Source of the DNA: Planctomycetota bacterium
Lineage (GTDB): Bacteria > Planctomycetota > UBA1135 > GCA-002748355
NCBI GenBank assembly: GCA_027021385.1
Contig: JALUUL010000083.1
Coordinates: forward strand, 1-64,000
Length of the DNA: 64,000 nt
Direction of reading: 5' to 3'
Position numbers and translations under genes: made by a program
Part shown: piece after piece, positions 1 to 8,671 of the stretch
Numbering within the stretch: the first letter of the stretch is position 1
How the letters are laid out: each line of letters starts with the position of its first letter
Notes under the pieces: generated by a model
Seen by the model: the letters and a program-made list of their open reading frames with translations, nothing else
The model's database searches: none
Told to the model about the DNA's origin: nothing

Positions 1-789
1 CCGCAAGGCGATCTGGAGATGGGCGGCGAGGCCGAGATAGGCCGGCCGGGCATGGACCCGGGTCTCCGCGGCCAGGAGGCGGCGGCGGAGTTCCCCGTCC
101 TCGAGCCAGGATTCCTGGTCGCGCTGGACGAGACAGGTCTTGCCGATCAACGAAAGGACCTCGAAACCGCTCTTCCGGCAGAGCCCTTCCAGTTCCGTGG
201 GGTCGAACATCTTCATGCCGAAGGCCTCCTCCCCCTTCCGCGCCAGCCAGCGGGTCCTGCCGGTCTTCAGGAGTTCGAGCATCGATTCGACCTCGCCCCG
301 GTCGCGGAGCATCCGGACGCCGGCCGCCCTATGGTCGACGGAGAGGACGGCCTGCGCCCGGGGTTTCAGGACGCGCCGGAGTTCCCGGAGCCCCCTTCCC
401 GGATCCTTGCAGAACGAGAGGGGATCTCCCTGGGCGGTCGCGAAATCGATCGAGGCGGTCTCCACCTCGGGGCATGCTTCCATTTCGGCCTGGACGAAGG
501 AGGCCCGATCCAAGGCCCCGATGCCGGCGACCCCCTCGCGTGCTTCCGCGAGCATCCTTCCGCTCGGATCCAGGAAGACGACGTCGAAGCCGCTTTTCAG
601 GAGGCGCAGCCCGAACCAGCCGGTTCCGCAGCCGAGATCGAGGGCCCGGGCGGGCCGCAGCTTTGGAAGGAAGGCCTTCGCGTGGCGCCAGGAGAGGTCC
701 CGGTAGAAACGCCAGTAGGGCCCCTCGTAGATGCGGTCGTACTTCGCGGCGATGCGGTCGTGGTATCGGCGATTGCTGCGTTCGACCAT
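1..789 (-). CDS. Class I SAM-dependent methyltransferase (3' end beyond window)
   Basis: The reverse strand is open from an ATG at 789 to the left edge (263 codons, no stop), so the C terminus is missing. Near the N terminus is the SAM-binding motif I signature DLGCGTGWFG (residues 51-60). About 20 residues on, FLDPSG fits the acidic end of strand beta-2, and a later VLKP/LSVDH region fits the usual post-motif strands. An N-terminal 'YHDRIAAKYDRIYEG' is typical of UbiE/Tam-like Methyltransf_11/25 enzymes, which methylate small molecules or, less often, proteins. The substrate cannot be told from sequence. It is divergent from the TPR lipoprotein at 1018. The family call is firm; the specific role is unknown. 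Confidence 0.85.
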   Translation of the reverse strand, partial: MVERSNRRYHDRIAAKYDRIYEGPYWRFYRDLSWRHAKAFLPKLRPARALDLGCGTGWFGLRLLKSGFDVVFLDPSGRMLAEAREGVAGIGALDRASFVQAEMEACPEVETASIDFATAQGDPLSFCKDPGRGLRELRRVLKPRAQAVLSVDHRAAGVRMLRDRGEVESMLELLKTGRTRWLARKGEEAFGMKMFDPTELEGLCRKSGFEVLSLIGKTCLVQRDQESWLEDGELRRRLLAAETRVHARPAYLGLAAHLQIALR

Positions 790-1017
790 GTTCTCCGGAT
801 TCGCGGGAAGATCCGCAGGCGACGGGCGTCCGACCCCCCTCCCCGCGGGGACCGGCGCGCGCCTTCCCGGCGGGAAAAAGCGCGGAGAGGAGCGGAAGGG
901 AGCGGCCGATCCTGCCAGAGGTCTTCCGGAGGTCCAAGGTTTTCCGGAAGCGGGGGCCGGACCGGGCGCCGACTGGAAGTCCCCGGCGGGAGAACCCAGA
1001 ATCCTCCCGGAGGAATG

Positions 1018-2316
1018 ATGCGACGAAAAGAATGGGCTTGGCTTTCGGCGACGATCCTCCTCGCGGCCTGCGCGGGGGGCGGGGCCTCACTCGCGGTGAA
1101 ACGGGCCGGGGAGGAACTCGAACTCGGACGCTTCGAGAACGCCTACCGGGAGATCCGCAAGGGGCTCGCCGAAAAGGAGGACGACCCGGCCCTGCGCCGC
1201 CTCGAGCGCAAGCTCCGCCTGCGCGCCCTCGTCGCCAGGGCCCGCGACCTCTGCTTCGAGAGGAAATACGAGCGGGCCATGGATCTCCTGGCGCGCGCCC
1301 TCGAACTCTCCCCGGACTACGGGCCCGCGCTCGCATGGCGGGCGGCCGTCCGAAGGAGACTCGGGGAGGATCTCGCGGACCGAGGAAATGCGGCTCTCGG
1401 CCTCGGAAAACTCGAGGAGGCCCTCGACCTCTACCAGAAGGCCCTGGGATACGTGCCGGATCTCGTCCGGGCCAAGAAGGGGCTCCAGGAGGTTTCCCAA
1501 CGATTCCAGGAGAAGCGGGAGCAGGCGGAGGAGTGTTTCCGGAACGCGGTCCGCGCGCGTGAGCAGGGGAGATTCGTAGAGGTTCTCTACCACGCCGAGA
1601 GGGCCGTCGATCTCGATCCGACCCGACGGGACGCGAAGGAACTCGTCCTCCTCGCCGAATCGAAACTCGCGGAGGAGGAGAGGGAGGAGGCGCGGCGACT
1701 CGCCGAAGGTCGTGCCTGGGGCGGGGCCGCGAGGCGTTATCGCGCAGCCGCGAAACGGGCGAAGAGGGCCGGGCTCCCATGGGCGGCGGAGGCCGAGAAG
1801 GAAGCGGCCCTTCTCGAGCAGGAGGCGCGGGCGCGGGAACTCATGCTCGAGTGCAGGCAGAGGATCGCGGCGGAGGATTACGACGAGGCGGCGAAACTCC
1901 TCGAGAAGGCGAGGCGTCTCAGCCGTCTCGAGATGGCGAAGCTCGGAGGGCTCAGCCACGATCTCCGGATCGGCCGGATCGAGACCCTGGCCCGGCGTGC
2001 GCGGGAACTCCGCCTCGAGGGGCGTTACGCGAGGGCGGAGAAGCTCTACCTCACGATCGCCTCTCTCGATCCCGAAGGGACCTGGAAGGAGCGTGCGGCC
2101 GCCGTCCGGGTGGACGCGGCCCGCGCCCGGGAACTCTACGAACGCGCCTTGAAGGCGCTGGAGAAGGGAGACCTCGAATCCGCAAGAAACCATCTCCAGG
2201 AATGCTGCGCCTTCGCTCCCGGATTCAAGGACGCCTCCCGGAAGCTCCGTGAACTCCGTACCCGGATCGGGAAGCGGAAGGAACCCGGGGGGCCTGATCC
2301 CGCGGCCGACAAGTGA
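1018..2316 (+). CDS. TPR-repeat lipoprotein
   Basis: 432 aa. Two ATGs sit side by side (1015 and 1018); a GGAGG at 1009-1013 favours 1018. The N terminus has a short basic stretch, a hydrophobic segment and a lipobox ending LLAAC, with Cys18 as the probable lipidated residue. The rest is almost wholly helical, rich in Ala, Arg, Glu and Leu, with repeated tetratricopeptide units (for example ALDLYQKALGYVPD, YHAERAVDLDPTRRDAK and AEKLYLTIASLDPEG). It is probably an envelope-anchored scaffold. Its TGA overlaps the GTG start of the HyuB-like gene by 4 bases (GTGA), so the two are probably translationally coupled. No catalytic domain is visible. Confidence 0.85.
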   Translation: MRRKEWAWLSATILLAACAGGGASLAVKRAGEELELGRFENAYREIRKGLAEKEDDPALRRLERKLRLRALVARARDLCFERKYERAMDLLARALELSPDYGPALAWRAAVRRRLGEDLADRGNAALGLGKLEEALDLYQKALGYVPDLVRAKKGLQEVSQRFQEKREQAEECFRNAVRAREQGRFVEVLYHAERAVDLDPTRRDAKELVLLAESKLAEEEREEARRLAEGRAWGGAARRYRAAAKRAKRAGLPWAAEAEKEAALLEQEARARELMLECRQRIAAEDYDEAAKLLEKARRLSRLEMAKLGGLSHDLRIGRIETLARRARELRLEGRYARAEKLYLTIASLDPEGTWKERAAAVRVDAARARELYERALKALEKGDLESARNHLQECCAFAPGFKDASRKLRELRTRIGKRKEPGGPDPAADK

Positions 2317-3905
2317 GGAGGAGGTCGGTTCCGGGGAAGGGGCGGCGCGGATTCGATCCGGTCCGCCTGACTGTCTTCGAGGAACTCTTCGCGGGGCTCG
2401 CGGAGGACATGGGGGAGGTGCTCCGGCTGACCGCACCCTCGGTCAACATCCGCGAGCGCAGGGACTTCTCCTGTGCGGTCTTCGACGCGGGCGGGGGCCT
2501 CGTCGGGCAGGCGGCCCACATCCCGGTGCACCTGGGTTCGGCCTCCCTCTCGGTCCGGGCGGTGCGTGAGCGCTTTCCCGATCTCCGGGACGGAGAGGTC
2601 GTGCTCCTGAACGATCCCCACGCCGGGGGCACCCACCTTCCCGACCTGACGCTCGTGACCGCGGTGGAAGTTTCCCCCGGGGTCCGCTGGTCGGTCGTCA
2701 ACCGGGCGCACCATGCCGATGTAGGCGGTAGCCGGCCGGGTTCGATGGGAACGGCGGGCGACCTCTGCGCCGAGGGCCTCAGGATCCCGCCGGTCCTCCT
2801 GCACGGACCCGGCGGTTGGTCGGAGGACGTCCTCGCCCTGGTTCTCGCGAACACCCGCACCCCCGCGCAGCGCTTCGGCGACCTCAGGGCGCAGGTCGAG
2901 GCGAATCGTTACGGGGCGGAACGCTTGAAATTCCTGTTCGCCTCGCAGGGGGCCGGGGCCTGTATCGAGGCCGTCGCCGCGTTGCGAGAAAAGGCCGAGC
3001 GGGCGCTCCTCGGATTCACGCGGAGCCTGAGGCACGGCCGTCACCGGAGCCATGGGATCCTCGAAGGGGACGGGATCCTCGAGGAGGACCTCGAACTCCG
3101 TCTCGAACTCGTCGTCTCCCGGAGCGGGAGGCTGACCTTCGATTTCCGCGGTTCCTGCGACCAGACCCCCGGGTCTCTGAACGCGAACCCCGCGGTCGTC
3201 CGGGCAGCCGTCCTCTATGCGCTGTCCGCCGCCGCGGGGAGGGGCCTGCCCCCGCAGGCCTTCGAAGGAGGGATCCTCCGCATCCTGACCCGGGAGGGCA
3301 GCCTCCTGGAGCCGCGCTTCCCCGCGGCCTGCGCGGGGGGGAACGTCGAGACCTCGCAGCGCCTGGTCGACCTCTGTCTCGAGGCCCTGGGCCGGGCGGG
3401 CGCGGAGGTTCCGGCCGAGAGCGCGGGCACGATGAACAACCTCTCCTTCGGCGGACGGGATCCCGCGGGCCGTCCATTCGCCTACTACGAGACCCTGGGC
3501 GGGGGAGCGGGCGCAGGTCCCTGGGGACCGGGTGGGGCCGCGGTCCAGACGCACATGACGAACACCCGGAACACTCCGATCGAGGAGTGCGAGAGGAACC
3601 TTCCGCTCGTCCTCGAGCGGTGCGAGATCCTCAGGAACAGCGGGGGCCGCGGCCGCCACCGGGGAGGGGAGGGAATGCGCCGCGCCTACCGCTTCCTCGT
3701 GCCCGTCGAGGTCACCCTCCTCGCCGACCGGCGGACCCATCCTCCGAAGGGGAGGAAGGGGGGAAGACCCGGGAGGCCGGGGAGGCAGTACGTGCTGGCG
3801 GGCGGTCGGCGGCGTCCCTTCCCGTCGAAGGGAAGTCGGCGACTCGAGGTGGGCGAGGTCCTCGTCCTCGAGACCCCCGCCGGCGGCGGATACGGGCGGC
3901 CCTGA
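2313..3905 (+). CDS. HyuB-type hydantoinase B / 5-oxoprolinase subunit
   Basis: 530 aa, about the length of HyuB subunits. The N-terminal half carries the family pattern: FDPVRLTVFEELFAGLAEDM, then NIRERRDFSCAVFDAGG, then NDPHAGGTHLPD (residues 100-111, likely metal/active-site loop). The C terminus ends ETPAGGGYGRP, also typical. The family works with HyuA in ATP-dependent opening of 5-oxoproline, hydantoin or related lactam rings; eukaryotic oxoprolinase fuses both parts. No HyuA gene lies nearby, so the partner must be encoded elsewhere or this copy works differently. The GTG start overlaps the upstream lipoprotein stop. A short basic N-terminal extension precedes the domain, and the exact start is less certain than the family. 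Confidence 0.9.
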   Translation: MRRRSVPGKGRRGFDPVRLTVFEELFAGLAEDMGEVLRLTAPSVNIRERRDFSCAVFDAGGGLVGQAAHIPVHLGSASLSVRAVRERFPDLRDGEVVLLNDPHAGGTHLPDLTLVTAVEVSPGVRWSVVNRAHHADVGGSRPGSMGTAGDLCAEGLRIPPVLLHGPGGWSEDVLALVLANTRTPAQRFGDLRAQVEANRYGAERLKFLFASQGAGACIEAVAALREKAERALLGFTRSLRHGRHRSHGILEGDGILEEDLELRLELVVSRSGRLTFDFRGSCDQTPGSLNANPAVVRAAVLYALSAAAGRGLPPQAFEGGILRILTREGSLLEPRFPAACAGGNVETSQRLVDLCLEALGRAGAEVPAESAGTMNNLSFGGRDPAGRPFAYYETLGGGAGAGPWGPGGAAVQTHMTNTRNTPIEECERNLPLVLERCEILRNSGGRGRHRGGEGMRRAYRFLVPVEVTLLADRRTHPPKGRKGGRPGRPGRQYVLAGGRRRPFPSKGSRRLEVGEVLVLETPAGGGYGRP

Positions 3906-3923
3906 ACGCGGAGGGGGGAGGGC

Positions 3924-4166
3924 TCAGGGACGATCCTTCTTCGGATCGCATCCTTCGAGGCCGCCCCGGTCGGGGGCGACGAGGTAATACGTTCCGAGAC
4001 CGTCCTCGCGGACTCCGAGGATCCGGTAGCGGGTCTCCTCCTTACCCTCCTTCGCATGGTTCAGGCGCTGGTCGAAGACGAGCCGTTCCCAGGGGAGTTC
4101 CCACTCTTCGAACAACCCTTCGGCGCCTTCGGGATCTTCGAGGACGAACATGCGGAATCGCGGCAT
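3924..4166 (-). CDS. Small hypothetical protein (80 aa)
   Basis: An 80-residue protein beginning MPRFRMFVLEDPEG and ending in a charged tail (CDPKKDRP). A GGAGG lies just upstream of the ATG at 4166, and composition matches coding DNA. It is acidic with several aromatic residues (EEWELPWERLVFDQ, YYLVAPD) and no signal peptide or membrane segment. No family is recognised. It lies downstream of the sigma-like gene on the same strand (125-base gap) and converges on the HyuB-like gene with an 18-base gap. Confidence 0.65.
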   Translation of the reverse strand: MPRFRMFVLEDPEGAEGLFEEWELPWERLVFDQRLNHAKEGKEETRYRILGVREDGLGTYYLVAPDRGGLEGCDPKKDRP

Positions 4167-4291
4167 CGGGCCCTCCGGTTCGGGATCAGGGGAAAGGCTC
4201 GCGTCCGCCGCGTGGATTGCAAGGATGTAAGGGCTAGGGAGGTGGGATTCCGAAGCCTTCCGGTCCGGCAGGGGCCCTCGGGCCCTCCGGT

Positions 4292-5521
4292 CTAGTTCCG
4301 GGCCCGCGGATCCAGGAGGGCCCGAACCCTTTCCTTCAGGAGAGGGGGTGCGTGCCAAAGGGCTCCCGCCGCCCGCTCGAGGTCGACCTTCTCCTTTCCA
4401 AAGGTCTCCCGCGCGCCGAGGGCCTTCGCGAGGACGGCGCGGTTGTAGGCGTGGAGGAGGTCGAGGCGGTAGGCCCTCCTCCCCTCGAGAAGGTGGCGGA
4501 GCGCGGCCTCCTTCCCCCGGCAGCGTTCGAGGATCCGGGCGACGGCGATCTGCTGGAGTTTCCGGGCGGCGAAGGCCGCCAGGGGGCGGGATTCCTCCTC
4601 CTCGCGCAAGGCCCTCTCGAGGTCCTCGAAGAGGAGGAGGGCCTCGAAGGGCCGTCCTTCGGCCCGCGCCCATTCGATCTCGGCGAGGTGGAGGGAGACT
4701 CGGTCCCCCGGAAGGCCGCGGAGCGCGTCCCGGAGTTCGGGTGCGAGGAATCTCCCCCTCCGGACGAGGGCACGGGCCTTCCGGAGCCCCTCCCTCCATT
4801 CGGGAAGGGGATGCGCGTGGCGAAGCGTGTCGAGGATGCGGCGCACCCGCCGGCGAACGCGCTTCGGGTCGGCGGAGGAAGGAAGGAGGTCGGGACTCTT
4901 CTCCTCGATGCGGATCCTAAGGAGGATTCCGAGCGCTTCCGCGAGGCGGCGGTGCCAGAACCGCGCCTCCTCGCGGTTGCGTCCGAGCGCGGCGGCGATT
5001 TCCCGGGCCACCTTCCGGATCCTCTTCTCCGAAACGCCGAGCCGCCGGCTGAGGCGCTCGAAGTGGACCGCTCCGCTCCGATGCCGCTCGGGGGCCTCCA
5101 GAAGTTCGTCGAGCAGGGCCTGCCGGCTCAGGAAGGCGGCGGGGGCGCCGTCGTCCCCGGCGAGGAGGGGCGGGGAGGCGGACTCTGTCCGGAGGTCCTG
5201 AACGGCCTCGTCCATCCTCCGCATTCTGACGGCGGGACGGAGGCGTAGGCGGTAGGCCTGCCGGCCGAGGATGCGCAGGACCTCTCCGGGCGCAGGCGTC
5301 GCGGATCCCCGGTCGAGGAGTTCGCAGAGGGTCTCGTGGAGGAGGTCCAGGCCGAGTTCGCCCTCGAAACATTCCCGGGCGGGAAGTCCGCTGCGCCGGA
5401 CGAGGAGCCCGAGCCCCGGAAGGAACTCCCGCTCGAGGGCCGCCGCGATTCCCCGGCGTTCCGGGCCGAGGCTCCGGCACAGGAGTTCGAGCTGCCGCGC
5501 GACCGCATCCCCTATGCCCAT
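4292..5521 (-). CDS. Sigma-factor-like protein with helical C-terminal domain
   Basis: 409 aa. Residues about 25-110 resemble a divergent sigma-70 region 2 (LLHETLCELLDRG, then an Arg-rich helix ending RMRRMDEAVQDL). Residues about 145-185 (FERLSRRLGVSEKRIRKVAREI) look like a helix-turn-helix similar to sigma region 4. The remaining 220 residues are helical and rich in Arg, Leu and Glu, perhaps TPR/SEL-like, without a domain I can name. No anti-sigma gene is adjacent. A sigma-70-type promoter lies directly upstream with its -10 only 9 bases from the ATG, so the message is probably almost leaderless; no Shine-Dalgarno is seen. Gene call good; the sigma relationship is an inference from pattern. 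Confidence 0.6.
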   Translation of the reverse strand: MGIGDAVARQLELLCRSLGPERRGIAAALEREFLPGLGLLVRRSGLPARECFEGELGLDLLHETLCELLDRGSATPAPGEVLRILGRQAYRLRLRPAVRMRRMDEAVQDLRTESASPPLLAGDDGAPAAFLSRQALLDELLEAPERHRSGAVHFERLSRRLGVSEKRIRKVAREIAAALGRNREEARFWHRRLAEALGILLRIRIEEKSPDLLPSSADPKRVRRRVRRILDTLRHAHPLPEWREGLRKARALVRRGRFLAPELRDALRGLPGDRVSLHLAEIEWARAEGRPFEALLLFEDLERALREEEESRPLAAFAARKLQQIAVARILERCRGKEAALRHLLEGRRAYRLDLLHAYNRAVLAKALGARETFGKEKVDLERAAGALWHAPPLLKERVRALLDPRARN

Positions 5522-5530
5522 ACGCTAGAC

Positions 5531-5557
5531 AGTATAAGCTGGGGCGGGCGACGTCAA
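5531..5557 (-). promoter_or_regulatory. Sigma-70-type promoter of the sigma-like gene, near-leaderless
   Basis: Reading the minus strand, TTGACG (5557-5552) is followed by 15 bases and TATACT (5536-5531). The ATG at 5521 starts 9 bases after the -10, so transcription would begin within a few bases of the start codon. The 15-base spacer is shorter than the ideal 17. No ribosome-binding site precedes the ATG, which agrees with leaderless translation. Confidence 0.55.
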
Positions 5558-5729
5558 GGATCTTCCCCGGGAAAGCGGACCGGGGTCCGCTCGCCCATCC
5601 GGAAGGACCTGGCGCCTTCGCTTTCCCAGGGGCCGGAGATAGGCTGTTTGCCCTTCGTGCATCGTGGAGGCTCCGGGGGCGGCGGTCTCCGACACGGATG
5701 CGAAGCACCTGGGATCTCAAGGGGCGCAC

Positions 5730-7016
5730 ATGTCCGCGATCTGCATCCTCGGGACGCAGTGGGGAGACGAAGGCAAGGGCAAGGTCATCGACATGATGGC
5801 CAAGCAGGCCAAGGTCGTCGTCCGCTACGCCGGGGGGAACAACGCCGGTCACACGGTCGTCGTCGGGGACCGGAAATACGTCCTCCACCTTCTGCCCTCC
5901 GGCATCCTGAGGCCCGACATCGTCAACGTCCTGGCCGGGGGAGTCGTCGTCGACCCCTGGCACCTCGCGAAGGAGATCGAGGGGCTCCGCGCCCTCGGGG
6001 TCTTCGTCGAACCGGGGAGGAACCTCTTCATCAGCCGTTCGGCCCACCTGATCCTTCCCTACCATCGCGCCCAGGATCACGTCATGGAACGGTTGCGCGG
6101 GAAGGGGAAGATCGGGACGACCGGCCGCGGCATCGGGCCCGCCTACCAGGACCGCGCCAGCAGGATCGGACTCCGCTTCGGGGACCTCGAGGACCCGGAC
6201 CTCCTGAGGAAGAGGTTGAAGGCGGTTCTGGAATTCAAGAACCCCTTCCTCCTGAGCCACGGGGAGGAGCCGATCGACGGGGATTGCCTTGCGGACGAAC
6301 TCCTCGAGGTCGGAACCGTCCTCCTCCGGGGGGCCCTGGATACCGGGGCCTATCTCCGTACGGCCCTCCGCGAAAACCGCCGGATCCTCTTCGAGGGCGC
6401 CCAGGGGATGATGCTCGACGTCGATCTCGGGACCTATCCCTACGTGACCTCCTCCTCCGTCGGGCCCGGCGGCGTCGCGTCCGCCGGCGTTCCTCCGAGG
6501 GCGGTCCAGGAGGTGCTCGGGGTCGCGAAGGCCTACTCCTCCCGGGTCGGCGAGGGGCCGTTCCCGACGGAGATCGAGGGGGAACTCGGGGAGCGTATCC
6601 GCGAGCAGGGGGGCGAATACGGGAGCACGACCGGGAGACCCCGGCGCTGCGGGTGGTTCGACGCCGTCGCCGTCCGCTACGCGGTGGACGTGGCGGGTGT
6701 CGATCGGCTCTGCCTGACGAACCTCGATGTCCTCTCGGGGCTCCCCGAACTCAGGGTCGCTGTCTCCTATCTCCTCGGTGGAAAACGCTACGAGGTCTAT
6801 CCCGCAGGACTCGCCGGGCTGGACGAGGCCGAGGTCGAATGCCAGGATTTGGAACCATGGAAGGAAAACCTCAGCGGGATCCGGGATTTTCAGGATCTCC
6901 CCCGGGCGGCCAGGGATTACGTGTTCTTCCTGGAGCGGCAACTGGGGGTTCCGATCCCCTTGATCTCCGTGGGGCCGGACCGGGAGCAGATGATCCATCG
7001 GGACACCTGGTCTTGA
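5730..7016 (+). CDS. purA: Adenylosuccinate synthetase
   Basis: 428 aa, the usual length. It makes adenylosuccinate from IMP and aspartate using GTP, the first committed step of AMP synthesis, in the cytosol. The P-loop-like start GTQWGDEGKGK places the catalytic Asp at residue 13, and NNAGHT gives the catalytic His at 41, the same numbers as in E. coli. GTTGRGIGPAY, EGAQG, YPYVTSSS and the C-terminal GSTTGRPRRCGWFDAV are also present. An in-frame ATG 66 bases upstream would add 22 unrelated residues; the ATG at 5730 fits the family and has a weak AAGGGG ahead. It leads a run with uppS, cdsA, phoH and ybeY. Confidence 0.97.
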   Translation: MSAICILGTQWGDEGKGKVIDMMAKQAKVVVRYAGGNNAGHTVVVGDRKYVLHLLPSGILRPDIVNVLAGGVVVDPWHLAKEIEGLRALGVFVEPGRNLFISRSAHLILPYHRAQDHVMERLRGKGKIGTTGRGIGPAYQDRASRIGLRFGDLEDPDLLRKRLKAVLEFKNPFLLSHGEEPIDGDCLADELLEVGTVLLRGALDTGAYLRTALRENRRILFEGAQGMMLDVDLGTYPYVTSSSVGPGGVASAGVPPRAVQEVLGVAKAYSSRVGEGPFPTEIEGELGERIREQGGEYGSTTGRPRRCGWFDAVAVRYAVDVAGVDRLCLTNLDVLSGLPELRVAVSYLLGGKRYEVYPAGLAGLDEAEVECQDLEPWKENLSGIRDFQDLPRAARDYVFFLERQLGVPIPLISVGPDREQMIHRDTWS

Positions 7017-7040
7017 ATCCGCGGTCCCGGGCGGTCTCCG

Positions 7041-7814
7041 GTGACTGAATCCGGGAGGAGACCCGATCTCCCCCGTTCCTTGGCCGTCATCATGGACGGG
7101 AACGGGAGGTGGGCGAGGGCCAGGGGGCTCTACCGCATACGCGGGCACGAGGCGGGCGTCGAGGCCGTGCGGGAGACCGTGACCGAATGCGCGAAACTCG
7201 GCATCGAGGCGCTCACTCTCTATGCCTTCTCCGAGGAGAACTGGAAACGGCCCGACCGGGAAGTCCGTTTCCTGATGCGGATGCTCGACCGTTTCCTCGT
7301 CGAGGAGCGGCCGACCTTGATGAAGAACGACGTCCGCCTGGTCTGCAGCGGGAGGATTCAAAGGCTGCCCGAGGGTGTACGCCGGACCCTGGACGAGACC
7401 CGGGAACTCACCTCCGGGAATCAAGGACTCGTCCTCTGTCTCGCCCTCTCCTACGGGGGCCGGCAGGAGATCCTCGATGCCGCCCGGGCGCTCGCCGAGG
7501 ACGTGGAGCGGGGACTCCTGAGACCCGAGGACATCGACGAGACTCGACTGCGGGCGAAGCTCTACCAGCCCGATCTCCCCGACCCCGATCTCGTGATCCG
7601 CACCGCGGGCGAACAGCGGATCAGCAACTTCCTGCTCTGGCAGATCTCCTACGCCGAACTCCACTTCGCCGAGGTCTGCTGGCCCGACTTCCGCAAGCCG
7701 CATCTCCACGCGGCCTTCGAGGATTACGCGCGGCGGATCCGGCGTTTCGGGGGCCTCGTCGAGGAGATCGGGAGCGGACGTGATCGGGGAGGCGGAGGCG
7801 AAGGCCTGCGATGA
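7041..7814 (+). CDS. uppS: Undecaprenyl (polyprenyl) diphosphate synthase, cis-prenyltransferase
   Basis: 257 aa. It condenses isopentenyl diphosphate with farnesyl diphosphate to make the C55 lipid carrier for peptidoglycan and other envelope polymers. The cis-prenyltransferase signature MDGNGRWAR is at residues 18-26 with the Mg-binding Asp19. YAFSEENW and the C-terminal RTAGEQRISNFLLWQ with YAELHF are all present. The start is GTG at 7041, 24 bases after purA. A Gly/Arg-rich tail follows the conserved domain. Its stop overlaps the cdsA start by 4 bases (ATGA), linking two lipid-precursor enzymes in one unit. Confidence 0.96.
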   Translation: MTESGRRPDLPRSLAVIMDGNGRWARARGLYRIRGHEAGVEAVRETVTECAKLGIEALTLYAFSEENWKRPDREVRFLMRMLDRFLVEERPTLMKNDVRLVCSGRIQRLPEGVRRTLDETRELTSGNQGLVLCLALSYGGRQEILDAARALAEDVERGLLRPEDIDETRLRAKLYQPDLPDPDLVIRTAGEQRISNFLLWQISYAELHFAEVCWPDFRKPHLHAAFEDYARRIRRFGGLVEEIGSGRDRGGGGEGLR

Positions 7815-8671
7815 ACCTGGACGCCGCGGCCCGGAGGGCCCTCAGGATCCGCTTCGTGATCGGTCCCCTCCTGCTCCTCTTGATCGCGGGGATCTTCTGG
7901 ATCGATGTCTCGTGGACCCGGGGACGCTTCTCGGCCCTGGTCCTCGCCCTCCTCTCCCTGGCCGGCCTTCTCGAATACGTTTCGATGATGCGGGGGGCGG
8001 GGTTTCCGATCGGCCGCGGGTTCCTGCTGTCCTCGGCCCTGTGCCTCCATGTCTCGGCCTTCTTCTCCTCGAGCTGGAACTCCCTCGACACCGAACTCTA
8101 CGCGCCCGTCCTGATCACCGTCGTCCTCGTCTTCGTGCTCGCGATCCGGGCTCTCGCCAGGAGCCGGATGGACAAGGGGCTCGAGGAGATGGGGAGCACC
8201 CTGCTCGGCTTCCTCCTCGTCTCCTGGCCGTTGTTCTTCGCTCAGGGCCTTGCTCTGCGGCAGCTCGGAGCCCTCCTCTTCGTCGTCCTCGTCTCGAAGG
8301 GCGGGGACATCGGCGCCTATCTCGCCGGGGTATCCCTCGGCAGCCGGAAGCTGATCCCCCATGTCAGTCCGGGGAAGTCGATCGAGGGGGCCTTGGGGGG
8401 ACTCCTCGCCTCCTGCCTCCTCGCCCTGCTGCTCGCCCCTCCGCTCTTGGAGCCCGTCCTCCGTCTGGAGACCTGGCAGGCCCTCGCGATCGGCCTGCTG
8501 ATCAACCTGACGACCCAGATCGGCGACCTGGTCGAATCCCTCGTCAAGAGACGTTGCGGGGTCAAGGACTCCTCGACCATCCTTCCGGTGCACGGAGGGA
8601 TTCTCGACCTCGTCGATTCCCTCCTCTTTTCCGTTCCCGCCTTCTTCTTCGTCCTCGTCCGCCTGACATGA
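7811..8671 (+). CDS. cdsA: Phosphatidate cytidylyltransferase (CDP-diacylglycerol synthase)
   Basis: 286 aa inner-membrane enzyme making CDP-diacylglycerol from phosphatidate and CTP, the branch point of phospholipid synthesis. Several hydrophobic helices run through the protein. The C-terminal signature is clear: SLVKRRCGVKDSSTILPVHGG followed by ILDLVDS. Where many members have an Asp-Arg after the Gly-Gly, this one has Asp-Leu-Val-Asp. SKGGDIGAYLAG with KSIEGALGG marks the second conserved loop. It overlaps uppS by 4 bases and phoH by 4 bases. Confidence 0.95.
   Translation: MNLDAAARRALRIRFVIGPLLLLLIAGIFWIDVSWTRGRFSALVLALLSLAGLLEYVSMMRGAGFPIGRGFLLSSALCLHVSAFFSSSWNSLDTELYAPVLITVVLVFVLAIRALARSRMDKGLEEMGSTLLGFLLVSWPLFFAQGLALRQLGALLFVVLVSKGGDIGAYLAGVSLGSRKLIPHVSPGKSIEGALGGLLASCLLALLLAPPLLEPVLRLETWQALAIGLLINLTTQIGDLVESLVKRRCGVKDSSTILPVHGGILDLVDSLLFSVPAFFFVLVRLT

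Noticed and set aside
4917-7709. A 930-codon open frame on the minus strand
   Set aside because: Antisense to purA and uppS, both certain genes; the translation is composition noise.
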